Assembly (NCBI RefSeq): GCF_900188175.1
Contig: NZ_FZOQ01000002.1
Span: 372,001 to 436,000 of the forward strand
Direction of reading: 5' to 3'
DNA: 64,000 bases
From: Pontibacter ummariensis
GTDB lineage: Bacteria; Bacteroidota; Bacteroidia; Cytophagales; Hymenobacteraceae
Numbering within the stretch: position 1 is the stretch's first letter; every line of letters begins with the position of its first letter. The notes beneath the pieces were generated by a model, which was not told where the DNA came from, searched no databases, and saw only the letters and a list, made by a program, of their open reading frames with translations. Position numbers and translations under genes: made by a program. Positions 24,860 through 33,920 of this stretch are shown here, in pieces.

Positions 24860-26179
24860 TTACCTTCTGTTAAAGTAAAACTGCTCGTACCCAATCAACA
24901 GGTCGGCTCTGGTTCCTGGCGGCCGGTAATAGACCAGGATATCGTAAATGTTGTCTGTTTCAAAATGGCTTCCCTCAAAATAGCTGGGGTCCAGGAATGC
25001 TGCGCCTTTGGGCTTTACTGCATAGTAGTAATTGTAATAGCCCTGCTTCAGAAGCATCTTGCCAGAATACACGTTGCGCTCGATGTCATAAAGCAACTTT
25101 GCCTCGTCCAGTGCACGCCAACCCGTTAAAGCGCCCATTACATACACCTCCCCTGGTGCCTCCTCGGGCGCATACAGCTCAAAGTCCACCCACGTATAGT
25201 CCCCGTTAAAATCACCATTGCCATATTGTTTATTCCCAAAAATGCGCATGCCGTTGATGTCGGGGTCCTGGCTGTACACGCTGCGCAGCCGGCTTTTGTC
25301 TGGCTCCAGGTTTACCTCTATCGGACTGGCCTGCAGGTTAATGCTTTCTATCCCTATCCCTTTAAAGTTCAGGCTACGCGTATCGAAGGCACGAAACTCG
25401 CTTAGTCCCAGGAACAGCTCGCTCGGCTCGAAAAAGACGTACTCCAGGCGGCGCTGCGCATCCTGCACATAAGTAGGGCGTAGAATCACTTTGGCATTAT
25501 CCCACCGGTAATTCTGTCGTATCACTGCTTTCACTTCCTGCGAAGGGTTCACAAGCGGGTAATCCCCATACAGCACATTGAACTCTATTGGCTGCCGCGC
25601 CTCTCTCCCACCCGGCCCCAAAGGGGCGCCCAGCTTTGGAGCCACCACCACGGCCTCCTCGTAAAACATCAGGCGGCGTGACAGAAGCGGAACTCCCCCC
25701 TCCTCCTGCACGACCAGCAGGTAATTGCCGCTAAGTTTGACCCGGGGCACCTTAAAAGTATAATGCACATAAGGTATTCGGGTGTTCACAGAGATAACGG
25801 CGTCCGTGATAAAGAACTCATTGAAGTCGGCCAAAAACTGAGCATTGGTAAGCGAAGAAGGGGTCCAGTCAGCATTACAATGCTGCATTCGCACGATCAG
25901 GCGCTGTGGTCCTGCATTCAGCCTGTCAAACTCCAGGACGATAGGGCGTGCCTGGCTTAGAGGGGCTACGGCTGGGTTGAGGACTTCCTCTTGCAAGCCT
26001 GTGCTCAGGTAGGTCTGCACCGAGGCGATGCTTTCGTCATAGATATAGTCGTCGTAAATGAGGGATGTGGGGGCAGTACCTGTACTGCTTTGCCCCTGCT
26101 GCTCTATAGGAACACAGGAGACCACGCCGCTCGAAAGCAGTGCTGCTAAGAGGTAGGTATAAGTGGATTTCCGAAACAT
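24860..26179 (-). CDS. DUF5103 lipoprotein, type IX secretion plug-like
   Basis: A 439-residue protein from ATG at 26179, where a signal peptide begins; a longer frame to 26212 is less natural. A lipobox VVSC lies near residue 22. The N-terminal part (RPIVLEFDRLNAGPQRLIVRM, shown in part) and the middle repeats (VKAVIRQNYRWDNAK; GDYTWVDFEL) match DUF5103, now described as the plug protein of the type IX secretion translocon. The Flavobacterium Plug closes the SprA channel at the outer membrane. No other T9SS gene is visible. Presence argues for a T9SS-positive organism. Confidence 0.85.
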   Translation of the reverse strand: MFRKSTYTYLLAALLSSGVVSCVPIEQQGQSSTGTAPTSLIYDDYIYDESIASVQTYLSTGLQEEVLNPAVAPLSQARPIVLEFDRLNAGPQRLIVRMQHCNADWTPSSLTNAQFLADFNEFFITDAVISVNTRIPYVHYTFKVPRVKLSGNYLLVVQEEGGVPLLSRRLMFYEEAVVVAPKLGAPLGPGGREARQPIEFNVLYGDYPLVNPSQEVKAVIRQNYRWDNAKVILRPTYVQDAQRRLEYVFFEPSELFLGLSEFRAFDTRSLNFKGIGIESINLQASPIEVNLEPDKSRLRSVYSQDPDINGMRIFGNKQYGNGDFNGDYTWVDFELYAPEEAPGEVYVMGALTGWRALDEAKLLYDIERNVYSGKMLLKQGYYNYYYAVKPKGAAFLDPSYFEGSHFETDNIYDILVYYRPPGTRADLLIGYEQFYFNRR

Positions 26180-26340
26180 TTTTATAGGGAATAGAGCTAC
26201 CGAGGCAGCCACAAAAGCGTGATTTTCTTAAACGAATATAGTTAAATTAGGAAGTAAGTAAAAATTAGGCCAAGAGTTGCAACTTACTTTATAATTCAGT
26301 TCAAAGTTTGCTTTTATTAGGAGATCCCTTACCCGATACC

Positions 26341-27204
26341 ATGAGAAACATACTATTAGCCGGCGCTACCGGCCACGTAGGGCAGCACTTGCTGCGCGAA
26401 CTGAAAAGGCAGGGCTATCCTGTAAGCGTCCTGGCCCGCACCGCCGCAAAAGCCAACCAACTTCTTCCGCCACCGGATAACATCCTGGTAGCCGATGCCA
26501 CGAAGCCTGAGACTTTACGAGGTTGTTGCCAAGGAATGGATGTCGTGGTTTCTACTCTGGGTAAAAGCATTAGTCTTACGGACAACAGCAAAGGCAGCTT
26601 TCAGGAGGTGGACTACAGGGCCAATTATAACTTGTTACAGGAAGCAAAAGCAGCCGGCGTACAGCAGTTTGTGTACGTCTCCGCCTTCTCTGCAGAAGCG
26701 CATCCCCAACTGGCTTACTTTAAAGCCCACGCTGATTTTGCACGGGAGCTAAAGCATTCGGATATTCTGTACACGATTCTGGAGCCTACAGCCCTGTTTT
26801 CTGCCTTTGACGAAGTGGTGGCGATGGCACGAAAAGGACGGATAGGCTTGCTTGGTACGGGCGATAAGCTGACAAATCCGATATATGAAGGAGATCTGGC
26901 GAAAATAGCGGTAGGGGAAATCGGCTGCCCATCCCGGACAATCGCCTTAGGCGGTAAAACCATTTATAGCAGAGCCGAACTGATTCGCCTGGCGTGTAAG
27001 GCGGCAAACTACAAGGGGTTCCTCCCCTCCGTTCCCTTCCCTGTTGTAGCAAGTGTACTACCGCTGGTAAAGTTGTTGAACCGAAATCTGTATGACAAGG
27101 TCTCTTTTATGATAGCTGTAAGCAAAGTGGATTGTGTGGCGCCACAGGTAGGGGCACATACACTTGAAGAGTACTTTCATATAACCCCAAAAGAGCCCGC
27201 CTGA
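26341..27204 (+). CDS. NAD(P)-binding SDR/NmrA-like oxidoreductase
   Basis: A 287-residue Rossmann-fold protein from ATG at 26341, which directly precedes the dinucleotide motif MRNILLAGATGHVGQHL (GxxGxxG). Later features are VVVSTLGKSISLTD, VQQFVYVSAFSAEAHP and IYEGDLAKI. It resembles atypical SDRs that bind NAD(P) and act as isoflavone-reductase-like or complex I-assembly-like proteins. The catalytic YxxxK is not evident, so activity is uncertain. It ends 3 bp from the stop of the convergent OsmC gene. Confidence 0.8.
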   Translation: MRNILLAGATGHVGQHLLRELKRQGYPVSVLARTAAKANQLLPPPDNILVADATKPETLRGCCQGMDVVVSTLGKSISLTDNSKGSFQEVDYRANYNLLQEAKAAGVQQFVYVSAFSAEAHPQLAYFKAHADFARELKHSDILYTILEPTALFSAFDEVVAMARKGRIGLLGTGDKLTNPIYEGDLAKIAVGEIGCPSRTIALGGKTIYSRAELIRLACKAANYKGFLPSVPFPVVASVLPLVKLLNRNLYDKVSFMIAVSKVDCVAPQVGAHTLEEYFHITPKEPA

Positions 27205-27207
27205 AAG

Positions 27208-27654
27208 TTACACTTCCAGCACCGTTGTAACGGAGATTCCACTTTCCAAAGTCCGCTGCACGGGGCACTTAGAGGATATGGCCTCCAGGCGCTGGCGTTG
27301 CGCAGCCGTTAAATCCCCTATCAGCCGGAGCTTTTTGGTCACGTGGTTTAGCTTAGAGGCTTTGTCCTCGCAGTTCAGGCAGTCGCTGGGATGTATCCGT
27401 TCATGCCGCAGACTCACCTCCGCCCGCTCCAGGGGCCAGCTTTTCCGCTGCGCATACATGTGCAAGGTAATGACCGTGCAAGCCCCCAGGGCACTCAGGA
27501 TATAATCATAAGGGTCGGGGCCCGTTTTCACTCCCTGCTCTATCCCGGACTCATCGATGGTCATCTCCTGACCTTCCATGCCAATCTTCGCCAGAAAAGG
27601 AGCACTCTTATCGGCACTTACCTGCACAAAGCCTTCATTGTCTGTTAAACTCAT
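27208..27654 (-). CDS. OsmC/Ohr family peroxidase-like protein
   Basis: A 148-residue OsmC-fold protein with both redox cysteines: GACTVITLHMYA near residue 58 and KCPVQRTLE near 130. These reduce organic hydroperoxides in OsmC and Ohr. The extra Cys pair in CLNCEDKASK (about 95-104) is a feature of one OsmC subfamily. It is probably cytosolic. Single gene, tail to tail with the SDR gene, with only 3 bp between stops. Confidence 0.88.
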   Translation of the reverse strand: MSLTDNEGFVQVSADKSAPFLAKIGMEGQEMTIDESGIEQGVKTGPDPYDYILSALGACTVITLHMYAQRKSWPLERAEVSLRHERIHPSDCLNCEDKASKLNHVTKKLRLIGDLTAAQRQRLEAISSKCPVQRTLESGISVTTVLEV

Positions 27655-27726
27655 CCCTTTCGTGTTTAGTCAAAACGCTTAACTAGGTATATGCAAGACA
27701 GCCCTTAAAAGTTATGGTTCACTCGT

Positions 27727-29082
27727 TTAGAAACGGAGGGTAAAGGTGGTGCCCTTCCCTATTTCGGACTGTACAGAAATGGTGCCCTTGTGCAGGCGCA
27801 TGATCTGCCGCGACAGACTAAGGCCTATGCCGGAACCGGTCTTCTTCGTGGTAAAAAAAGGAATAAAGATTTTACTGGCTGCCTCCTGCGTCATTCCGTA
27901 GCCGTTGTCTGCTACCTGTAAGCTAATGCGGCTGCGCTCATCATGATAGGCCCTCAAAATAACCACCCCCTCTTTCTTTTCCCGCACGGCCTCCAGGGCA
28001 TTTTTCACCAGGTTGATCAGCACCTGCTCTATCATACTTCTGTCAGCTGCCAAAAGGAGACTATCGGGCGGCACCTCGATCTGTAGTTTTACATGGTCAT
28101 GCGAAAACTGCTCCCGCATCAGCGTCTTGATCTCCTTTAAAAGTTCTCTAACGTCGAAGCGGCCTACCTGCGGTAAGGAGATAGTGGTAAGGTTCCGGAA
28201 GTCTTGCACAAAACGGATCAGGCCATCGGAGCGGCGGTGAATGGTGTGCAGGCACTGCCCGATGTCCTCCAACTCCTCGCGCAGCAGGGTTACCTCCTCA
28301 GCTTCGGTATCGGTATAACTCTCGATCTCTTCATGCGCGCTGGCCGACAAAGAGGCGATAGGGGTAACGGAGTTCATGATCTCATGCGTCAGCACTTTGA
28401 TGAGGTTATGCCAGGCCTCCATTTCCTTGTCCTCCAGTTCGCTTTGAATGTTTTGCAAGGAGGCAAGGCGTATGCGGTCCCCCAGCAGGGAAAGCTCAAT
28501 CACGTGGACGGCCAGGTTGGCCTGTTCTACCCCCTGCCGCACCGGCACCAGCGCTTTATCCCCGTTGTCTAACTGCTGTAAGCCCACAGCCAATTCCGGA
28601 CTCACCTCTTCTAATTGTTGTACCTGTTGCAGTTGCCCCACGCGGAGCAGCTTTTTGGCGGCATTGTTCAGCAACAGAATGCTTCCGTCAGGCCTGTACG
28701 TGATGATGCCAATCCCTATGTGCTGCACGATCACCTCAAAGTAATGCAGGTGCGCTTCCTTCTCTGCCCGTACTTGCCGGAACTTCTCCATTACCTCGTT
28801 CAGGCGCTTTGCCAATTCCCGCTGGGTTTTGCCCTCACCCCCTACATGGAACTGCTCGGTAAAGTCGTCGTAATTAATGGAGTTGAGAAAGCGGAGTACC
28901 AGCTTGTTCGTGCGCTCATTAAACCGGATAAGCAGCCAGACCTGCAACAGCACCAACAGGGCCAGCCCGATGAAAGTACTCCGATAGGTGGGGTTAAAGC
29001 CAATCCAGGCGAGCAAATAAATGGACAGAACAAGCAGTGCCAGCCGCAAGATCAGCTGCAGACGGAAGTTCTTAAAGCTCAT
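27727..29082 (-). CDS. Sensor histidine kinase, NtrY-like
   Basis: A 451-residue inner-membrane kinase from ATG at 29082; the frame runs further upstream but overlaps the regulator gene out of frame. Two hydrophobic helices fill residues 8-50, with a HAMP-like linker, a PAS domain (about 105-200; GIGIITYRPDGSILLLN), then the H-box VLTHEIMNSVTPI, N-box EQVLINLVKNALEAV, G1 VADNGYGM and G2 GSGIGLSLSRQIM. It should phosphorylate the NtrC-type regulator whose stop overlaps its start by 11 bp. The signal is unknown; PAS in the cytosol and almost no periplasmic loop suggest a membrane or internal cue. Confidence 0.92.
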   Translation of the reverse strand: MSFKNFRLQLILRLALLVLSIYLLAWIGFNPTYRSTFIGLALLVLLQVWLLIRFNERTNKLVLRFLNSINYDDFTEQFHVGGEGKTQRELAKRLNEVMEKFRQVRAEKEAHLHYFEVIVQHIGIGIITYRPDGSILLLNNAAKKLLRVGQLQQVQQLEEVSPELAVGLQQLDNGDKALVPVRQGVEQANLAVHVIELSLLGDRIRLASLQNIQSELEDKEMEAWHNLIKVLTHEIMNSVTPIASLSASAHEEIESYTDTEAEEVTLLREELEDIGQCLHTIHRRSDGLIRFVQDFRNLTTISLPQVGRFDVRELLKEIKTLMREQFSHDHVKLQIEVPPDSLLLAADRSMIEQVLINLVKNALEAVREKKEGVVILRAYHDERSRISLQVADNGYGMTQEAASKIFIPFFTTKKTGSGIGLSLSRQIMRLHKGTISVQSEIGKGTTFTLRF

Positions 29083-30457
29083 ACTTCTCCAGTCTTCGGT
29101 ACAGCGCCCCCCGGGACAAGCCCAACTCCTTGGCTGCTTTGGAAATGTTTCCCTCGTGTTTCTGGATAGCCCGCTGCACGGCCTCCCGTTCCAGCTCGTC
29201 CAGGTCCAGGCTCTGGCTCTCTGTTTGGTTTGTGGCAAGAGGCTCTGTTTCGGCTAAAAAGAAAAAGTCCTCCGCCTGCAGTTCCCGGTTATCGCTCATG
29301 ATAGAAGCGCGTTCCAGCGCATGCTGCAGTTCCCGTACGTTACCGGGCCAGCTGTAGCGCCGCAGGCGTGCCAGGCCAGCGTCCCCGAGCCGTTTAGCCG
29401 GCTGCTTGTACTTTTGCGCATAGATCCCCAGAAAATGGTCCGCAAAAAGCGGGATGTCGTCCAGGCGATCGCGGAGGGGTGGCAAATTAAGCTCCACGGT
29501 GTTAATGCGGTACAGCAGGTCCTGCCGGAACTCGTTCCGCTGCACCATCTCTTTCAGGGGCATGTTTGTTGCACAGATCAGGCGCACGTTTACCGGTACG
29601 GGCTTATTGGTGCCGACCCGTATTATTTCGCGCCGCTGCAACACCGTCAGCAGTTTTGCCTGCATGGCCGGTGACAGGTTGCCAATCTCATCCAAAAAAA
29701 GCGTGCCTCCGTTGGCCGCCTCTATCCGCCCGATACGGTCTTCCTTGGCATCGGTAAAAGCCCCTTTCTTGTGACCAAAGAGCTCGCTTTCGAATAAGGA
29801 CTCGGTAATAGCGCCCATGTCCACGCTCACAAACACTTTATCGGCACGGGAGGAGCGCTGGTGGATGGTGCGGGCAATTACTTCCTTCCCCGTCCCGTTC
29901 TCTCCCAGCAACAGCACGTCTGCATCTGTTCGGGCTACCTTCTCAATGATGTTAAAGAGCTGTCGCATGGCCGCACTGTTCCCCTCAATCAGGTTTTGCG
30001 GGGTGTTCAGTTGTGAGGTCAGGGTGCGGTTTACCTCTTTCAGCTGGCTCACCTCTTTATAAGAGTTCCTCAGTTTAGAGGCGGAGGAGAGGGTAGCCAG
30101 CAGCTTCTGGTTTTCCCAGGGCTTCAGCACAAAGTCGGTGGCTCCTTCTTTCAGCGCCTTTACAGCCATTTCTACATCCCCGAAAGCCGTGATCATCACC
30201 ACCACTGCCGAAGGGTCATACTTCAGGATCTCTTTGAGCCAGTAAAAGCCCTCCTGCCCGCTCGTAATGTCCTGGCTGAAATTCATGTCCAGCAAGATGA
30301 GGTCAAAGTCTTCGTTCGAAACCAGGAAAGGAATTTTCCGGGGGTCTTTCTCCATCACCACCTCTTTGGCGTGTTTACGCAAGAGCATTTTTGCCGAGAA
30401 CAGCACGTCCTCATTATCATCAATTACCAATATGCGGCCAAGGTTCTTTTCTTCCAT
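29072..30457 (-). CDS. Sigma-54-dependent response regulator, NtrC family
   Basis: A 461-residue activator: receiver domain 1-125 with phospho-acceptor D57 (LLDMN), AAA+ domain about 150-385 with Walker A GENGTGKE (185-192), sigma-54 contact loop GAFTDA (232-237, usually GAFTGA) and Walker B TLFLDE (252-257), arginine-finger region and a C-terminal Fis-type helix-turn-helix (ISKAAKELGLSRGALYRRLE). It is the first gene of an operon with its kinase. The divergent ABC permease gene has a -24/-12 promoter and two palindromes ahead of it, so that gene is the probable target. Confidence 0.95.
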   Translation of the reverse strand: MEEKNLGRILVIDDNEDVLFSAKMLLRKHAKEVVMEKDPRKIPFLVSNEDFDLILLDMNFSQDITSGQEGFYWLKEILKYDPSAVVVMITAFGDVEMAVKALKEGATDFVLKPWENQKLLATLSSASKLRNSYKEVSQLKEVNRTLTSQLNTPQNLIEGNSAAMRQLFNIIEKVARTDADVLLLGENGTGKEVIARTIHQRSSRADKVFVSVDMGAITESLFESELFGHKKGAFTDAKEDRIGRIEAANGGTLFLDEIGNLSPAMQAKLLTVLQRREIIRVGTNKPVPVNVRLICATNMPLKEMVQRNEFRQDLLYRINTVELNLPPLRDRLDDIPLFADHFLGIYAQKYKQPAKRLGDAGLARLRRYSWPGNVRELQHALERASIMSDNRELQAEDFFFLAETEPLATNQTESQSLDLDELEREAVQRAIQKHEGNISKAAKELGLSRGALYRRLEKYEL

Positions 30458-30679
30458 AGTGTGCGAGTAAAGGTTACAGCAAACAGGTACAGAAATATTG
30501 TGCCAGGCTAATTTTAGGCTTGTGCCAGCCGTTCCTGGTGTGCCTCATATATGCCCAGTAGCACAGTATAGGGCGCTATAACTTCCTTCAGGGCCCGGAA
30601 AGAGGGAAATTCCTGCTGCTTGATTTTGTATCTTTATACCCTAAGGTAAATAATTTACTGGAAAAAGTGTAGTCCGTCC

Positions 30680-30695
30680 TGTCCGGGCATGGACA
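30680..30695. promoter_or_regulatory. Enhancer palindrome 1 (TGTCC-N6-GGACA)
   Basis: A perfect 5-bp inverted repeat with 6-base spacer. It lies 74 bp upstream of the -24 element. With site 2 it forms a tandem pair, centres 21 bp apart (two helical turns), as expected for cooperative binding of an NtrC-type dimer. Confidence 0.75.
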
Positions 30696-30700
30696 AAAAC

Positions 30701-30716
30701 TGTCCGGCAATGGACA
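30701..30716. promoter_or_regulatory. Enhancer palindrome 2 (TGTCC-N6-GGACA)
   Basis: The same inverted repeat as site 1 with only the spacer changed, placed 53 bp upstream of the sigma-54 promoter. Confidence 0.75.
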
Positions 30717-30768
30717 CAAAAAACAGAAGTAACAGGCTTAAACTCGGTGTAAAGGCACTTCTGAGGTT

Positions 30769-30784
30769 TTGGCACAGCGCTAGC
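30769..30784 (+). promoter_or_regulatory. Sigma-54 promoter (TGGCACAGCGCTAGCA)
   Basis: Compared with TGGCACG-N4-TTGCA it differs in two places. The invariant GG (30770-30771) and GC (30782-30783) are exactly 10 bp apart, the diagnostic -24/-12 spacing. Transcription would start near 30795, giving a 53-base leader to the permease ATG. Confidence 0.8.
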
Positions 30785-30847
30785 AAGTAATAAGTAACAG
30801 TTTAAAGCTCTTGAAGCCTTAAGTTCGATCATTAACCACATAAAACT

Positions 30848-33256
30848 ATGCTAAAGCTATATTTCCTCACCGCCTTCCGTTCGCTGTTGCGCAACAAAAG
30901 TTACAGCCTCCTGAACGTATCCGGCCTCGCGCTGGGCATTACCTGTAGTATTCTGCTCTTTCTTATCATAAAGTATGAACTCAGTTATGATACCTTCCAC
31001 AGCAAGGCCGAGCGAATTTACCGGGTGAATTCTGACATGAGCTATGAGGGCGACATTACCCGTAACACGGGTATCCGTTTCCCAGTGGCAGGCTTGTTAA
31101 GAGCAAACGGAAAGCTAGGCATGGAAAATATGGTACAGGTGTATGCCGAAGACGGTGCCCAGATCAATGTGCTGAGTGAAAACGGCAACGTAAAAAAGCG
31201 GTTTTTGGAAGAAGAATCCGTTGGTTTTGTAGAGCCTGGCTTTTTCGACTTGTTTGACTTTGAGACAGGCAGCGCAGACCCCAGAGGTGCTTTGGGAGAG
31301 CCTAACACAGTGGTGCTTACGCAAAGTGCAGCCGATAAATACTTCCCCGAAGGGAACGCAGTGGGCAAACTGCTCCGATACAATAACCTGCTGACGCTTA
31401 AAGTCAGCGCCGTGATTCCGGATTTCCCCTCCAACACCGACTTCCCCTTTACCATGCTGCTGTCTTACGAGTCGTATAAGAATTACACGACCCTGGACAT
31501 CAGCACGTTCGACAACCTGACCAGCAACCACCAGCTTTATGTACTCCTGCCTGAAGGCGTATCCCCCCAGGCTAAAGAGACTGAAATAAGCAATTTTATC
31601 AACCAGAACAGAAAACAGCATCCCCGCATAAAAGAGACATTTAGTTTACAGCCGCTGAGCGACCTGCACTTTAACTCGGACTATGGTAACTACGGGCAAC
31701 GGACTATTTCCAGGGAAATCATCTGGTCGATGGCACTGATCGGCATTTTCCTGGTGCTGGTTGCCTGCATTAACTTTGTAAACCTGGCCACCGCACAGGT
31801 CGTGAAGCGGGCAAGAGAGGTAGGCGTGCGTAAAGTAATGGGCAGCAGCAAAAGGCAGCTTATCCTGCAGTTCATGGGCGAAACCCTGCTGATCACCCTG
31901 CTGGCTTCCTTCCTGTCTGTGATCCTCGTAGAGTTAACAGTCCCCTACCTGAACGAGCTGCTGGAGTTAAACATCACCTTCAGCATGCTGCAAGACCCTA
32001 TCCTGTTGCTGTTCCTGGTTGCTCAGGTTGTGCTCGTTACGCTGCTGGCAGGCCTTTACCCTGCCCTGATCATGGCCCGCTTCCAGCCGATCGAGGCCCT
32101 CAAAAGCCGCATCAACACACAACGGGTGGCAGGCCTCTCATTGCGCAGGGCGCTGGTGGTTCTACAGTTCACCATTTGCCAGGTGCTGATCATCTGCACG
32201 ATACTGGTAAACGCACAAATGGATTTCTTCAGGAACAAGTCGCTTGGCTTTAACAAGGAAGCGGTCGTAACTGTGCAGCTTCCTAGCCAGGCGGGTCAAA
32301 AGATCATGCCCCTGCGAGCGGAAATGCTGCGTAATCCGGCCATTCGTAATGTCAGTTTTGCCGTCGCGCCCCCCTCTGCCAACATGACCTGGGCCTCCAG
32401 CTTCTCTTATAATAACTCCAGCCAGACCCTCCCTTTCAGCGCCAATATGAAGTTTGCCGATGAGAACTACCTGGACCTATTCGGGATTGACCTGGTGGCG
32501 GGCCGTGCTTATAAAAACAGCGACTCCACTTCTGTGCTGGTGAACGAGACCATGCTGCAGAAACTAGGTGTAAAAACACCGGCAGAGGTGCTTGGCAAGT
32601 CCATCGCGCTGAACGGCGGGACACTAAAGACTTCTATCGTGGGTGTGGTAGAGGACTTTCACCAGAACTCCCTTCACCAGCCGATTGATCCCACCATCAT
32701 GATCGTCAAGCCAAACACTTACTCCTTCCTTTCCGCCAAGATAGACATGAGTCAAAAGCAGGAAGCCCTGCAGCACCTGGAGAAAGTATGGAGCATGGTA
32801 TATCCGGACGACGTGTTCAGCTATGAATTTCTGGATGAAACCATTGCCAACTTTTACCAAGACGAGGCCCGTCAGAACACCTTGTTCAAAGTTTTCTCCT
32901 TTATCGCCATCCTCATCGGTTGCCTCGGCTTGTACGGCTTGATCGCCTTTATGGCAGCACAGCGCACCAAAGAGGTAGGTATCCGCAAAGTAATGGGAGC
33001 CTCCGTGTTTAACATCGCCCTTCTGTTTTCAAAGGAGTTCGTAAAGCTGGTGTTGATCGCCTTCGTACTCGCGGCACCAATTGCCTATTACATCATCAGC
33101 CTGTGGCTGCAGGACTTTACCTACCGGATTGACATCAACTTCTGGCCTTTTGTCCTGGCCGGAACCGTTACCCTGCTCATAGCGCTCATCACCATGAGCT
33201 CCAAAGCCATCCAGGCGGCTATGGCTAACCCCGTGCTATCCCTTAAAACAGAGTAA
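30848..33256 (+). CDS. FtsX/MacB-like ABC transporter permease
   Basis: An 802-residue permease with eight predicted membrane helices, arranged as two copies of helix, MacB-type periplasmic domain, and a three-helix FtsX domain. The start is MLKLYFLTAFRSLLRNKSYS, then a first helix near 20-42. FtsX cores lie near 285-400 (FVNLATAQVVKRAREVGVRKV) and 680-800 (FMAAQRTKEVGIRKVMGAS). Each carries the VGxRKV coupling helix for an ATPase. No ATPase gene is beside it, so it must borrow one. MacB relatives act mechanically on periplasmic substrates such as lipoproteins, peptides or antibiotics rather than moving them through a pore. Control by the divergent NtrC regulator is strongly suggested. Confidence 0.9.
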   Translation: MLKLYFLTAFRSLLRNKSYSLLNVSGLALGITCSILLFLIIKYELSYDTFHSKAERIYRVNSDMSYEGDITRNTGIRFPVAGLLRANGKLGMENMVQVYAEDGAQINVLSENGNVKKRFLEEESVGFVEPGFFDLFDFETGSADPRGALGEPNTVVLTQSAADKYFPEGNAVGKLLRYNNLLTLKVSAVIPDFPSNTDFPFTMLLSYESYKNYTTLDISTFDNLTSNHQLYVLLPEGVSPQAKETEISNFINQNRKQHPRIKETFSLQPLSDLHFNSDYGNYGQRTISREIIWSMALIGIFLVLVACINFVNLATAQVVKRAREVGVRKVMGSSKRQLILQFMGETLLITLLASFLSVILVELTVPYLNELLELNITFSMLQDPILLLFLVAQVVLVTLLAGLYPALIMARFQPIEALKSRINTQRVAGLSLRRALVVLQFTICQVLIICTILVNAQMDFFRNKSLGFNKEAVVTVQLPSQAGQKIMPLRAEMLRNPAIRNVSFAVAPPSANMTWASSFSYNNSSQTLPFSANMKFADENYLDLFGIDLVAGRAYKNSDSTSVLVNETMLQKLGVKTPAEVLGKSIALNGGTLKTSIVGVVEDFHQNSLHQPIDPTIMIVKPNTYSFLSAKIDMSQKQEALQHLEKVWSMVYPDDVFSYEFLDETIANFYQDEARQNTLFKVFSFIAILIGCLGLYGLIAFMAAQRTKEVGIRKVMGASVFNIALLFSKEFVKLVLIAFVLAAPIAYYIISLWLQDFTYRIDINFWPFVLAGTVTLLIALITMSSKAIQAAMANPVLSLKTE

Positions 33257-33283
33257 CAACAGCCCTCCGCTCTTTAAAATAAT

Positions 33284-33320
33284 ACAGCAAAGGCCACCTG
33301 TGTGAGGTGGCCTTTGCTGT
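33284..33320 (+). terminator. Hairpin after the ABC permease gene
   Basis: A 16-bp perfect stem (33284-33299 with 33305-33320, loop GTGTG) without a T-run. Confidence 0.75.
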
Positions 33321-33409
33321 ATGCCCTGGGTTATGCAGATGTTATAAGGAAATAATTTATATCTTGTAACTTATATAATTAGCGAAACACGGTAACACCA
33401 CTTAAAACT

Positions 33410-33766
33410 ATGCACACTCAACCAGATGCCATAGGCCTTATTTCCTGGGAGCACTTTGAGCAAACGGATATACGGGTAGGTACGATTGTAGAAGCGCTCG
33501 ACTTTCCGGAGGCCCGTCGCCCGGCTTATCAGTTAGTTGTAGACCTGGGCCCACTTGGCCTTAAAAAATCCAGCGCGCAGATCACCAAGCGGTATACCAA
33601 GGAAGAATTAGTGGGCAGGCAGGTGCTTTGCGTCACGAACCTGGGCAAAAAGCAGATCGGTAAGTTCATGTCGGAGGTCCTTGTAACTGGTTTTGAAGAC
33701 GAGAACGGAGACATTGTACTGGCCCAACCCGCCTCTAAGGTCCCGGATGGCAGTAAGTTAAAGTAG
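33410..33766 (+). CDS. csaA: CsaA-type tRNA-binding protein
   Basis: A 118-residue single OB-fold protein of the EMAP II/Trbp111 type. Marks are DIRVGTIVEALDFPEARRPAY, the KKSSAQIT strand and LGKKQIGKFMSEVLVTGF. CsaA of Bacillus binds tRNA-like RNA and acts as an export-related chaperone. In genomes of this group it usually stands alone, as here. Confidence 0.93.
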   Translation: MHTQPDAIGLISWEHFEQTDIRVGTIVEALDFPEARRPAYQLVVDLGPLGLKKSSAQITKRYTKEELVGRQVLCVTNLGKKQIGKFMSEVLVTGFEDENGDIVLAQPASKVPDGSKLK

Positions 33767-33771
33767 CTCGT

Positions 33772-33802
33772 AAGCTGGCCCCTGCTGTGGGCTGCTTTTT
33801 TT
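33772..33802 (+). terminator. Terminator of csaA
   Basis: AAGC and GCCC segments pair with GGGC and GCTT with small bulges, followed by T7. Confidence 0.65.
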
Positions 33803-33920
33803 AATATACCGCTTTACCCAATAGCTGCGTACATCGTAACAGTGTCTGAAAAGATTTTACAGCACGCTTGAGCCAATGTACGCTCAAATTCCTAATTTTG
33901 AATCCTTACAAACGATATTA

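Larger units (their letters stand above)
30458..30847. other. 390-bp control region between the regulator and the permease
   Basis: It holds two activator palindromes and a sigma-54 promoter (separate entries). On the minus strand, 30514-30633 is an open run of 39 codons without a start that reads like real protein (for example FRALKEVIAPYTVLLGIYEA) and ends in TAA; it may be a gene remnant. TTGTGCCAG occurs twice (30499-30507 and 30521-30529 approximately), 22 bp apart, just upstream of the regulator start, and may be a second site or chance. Confidence 0.45.
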
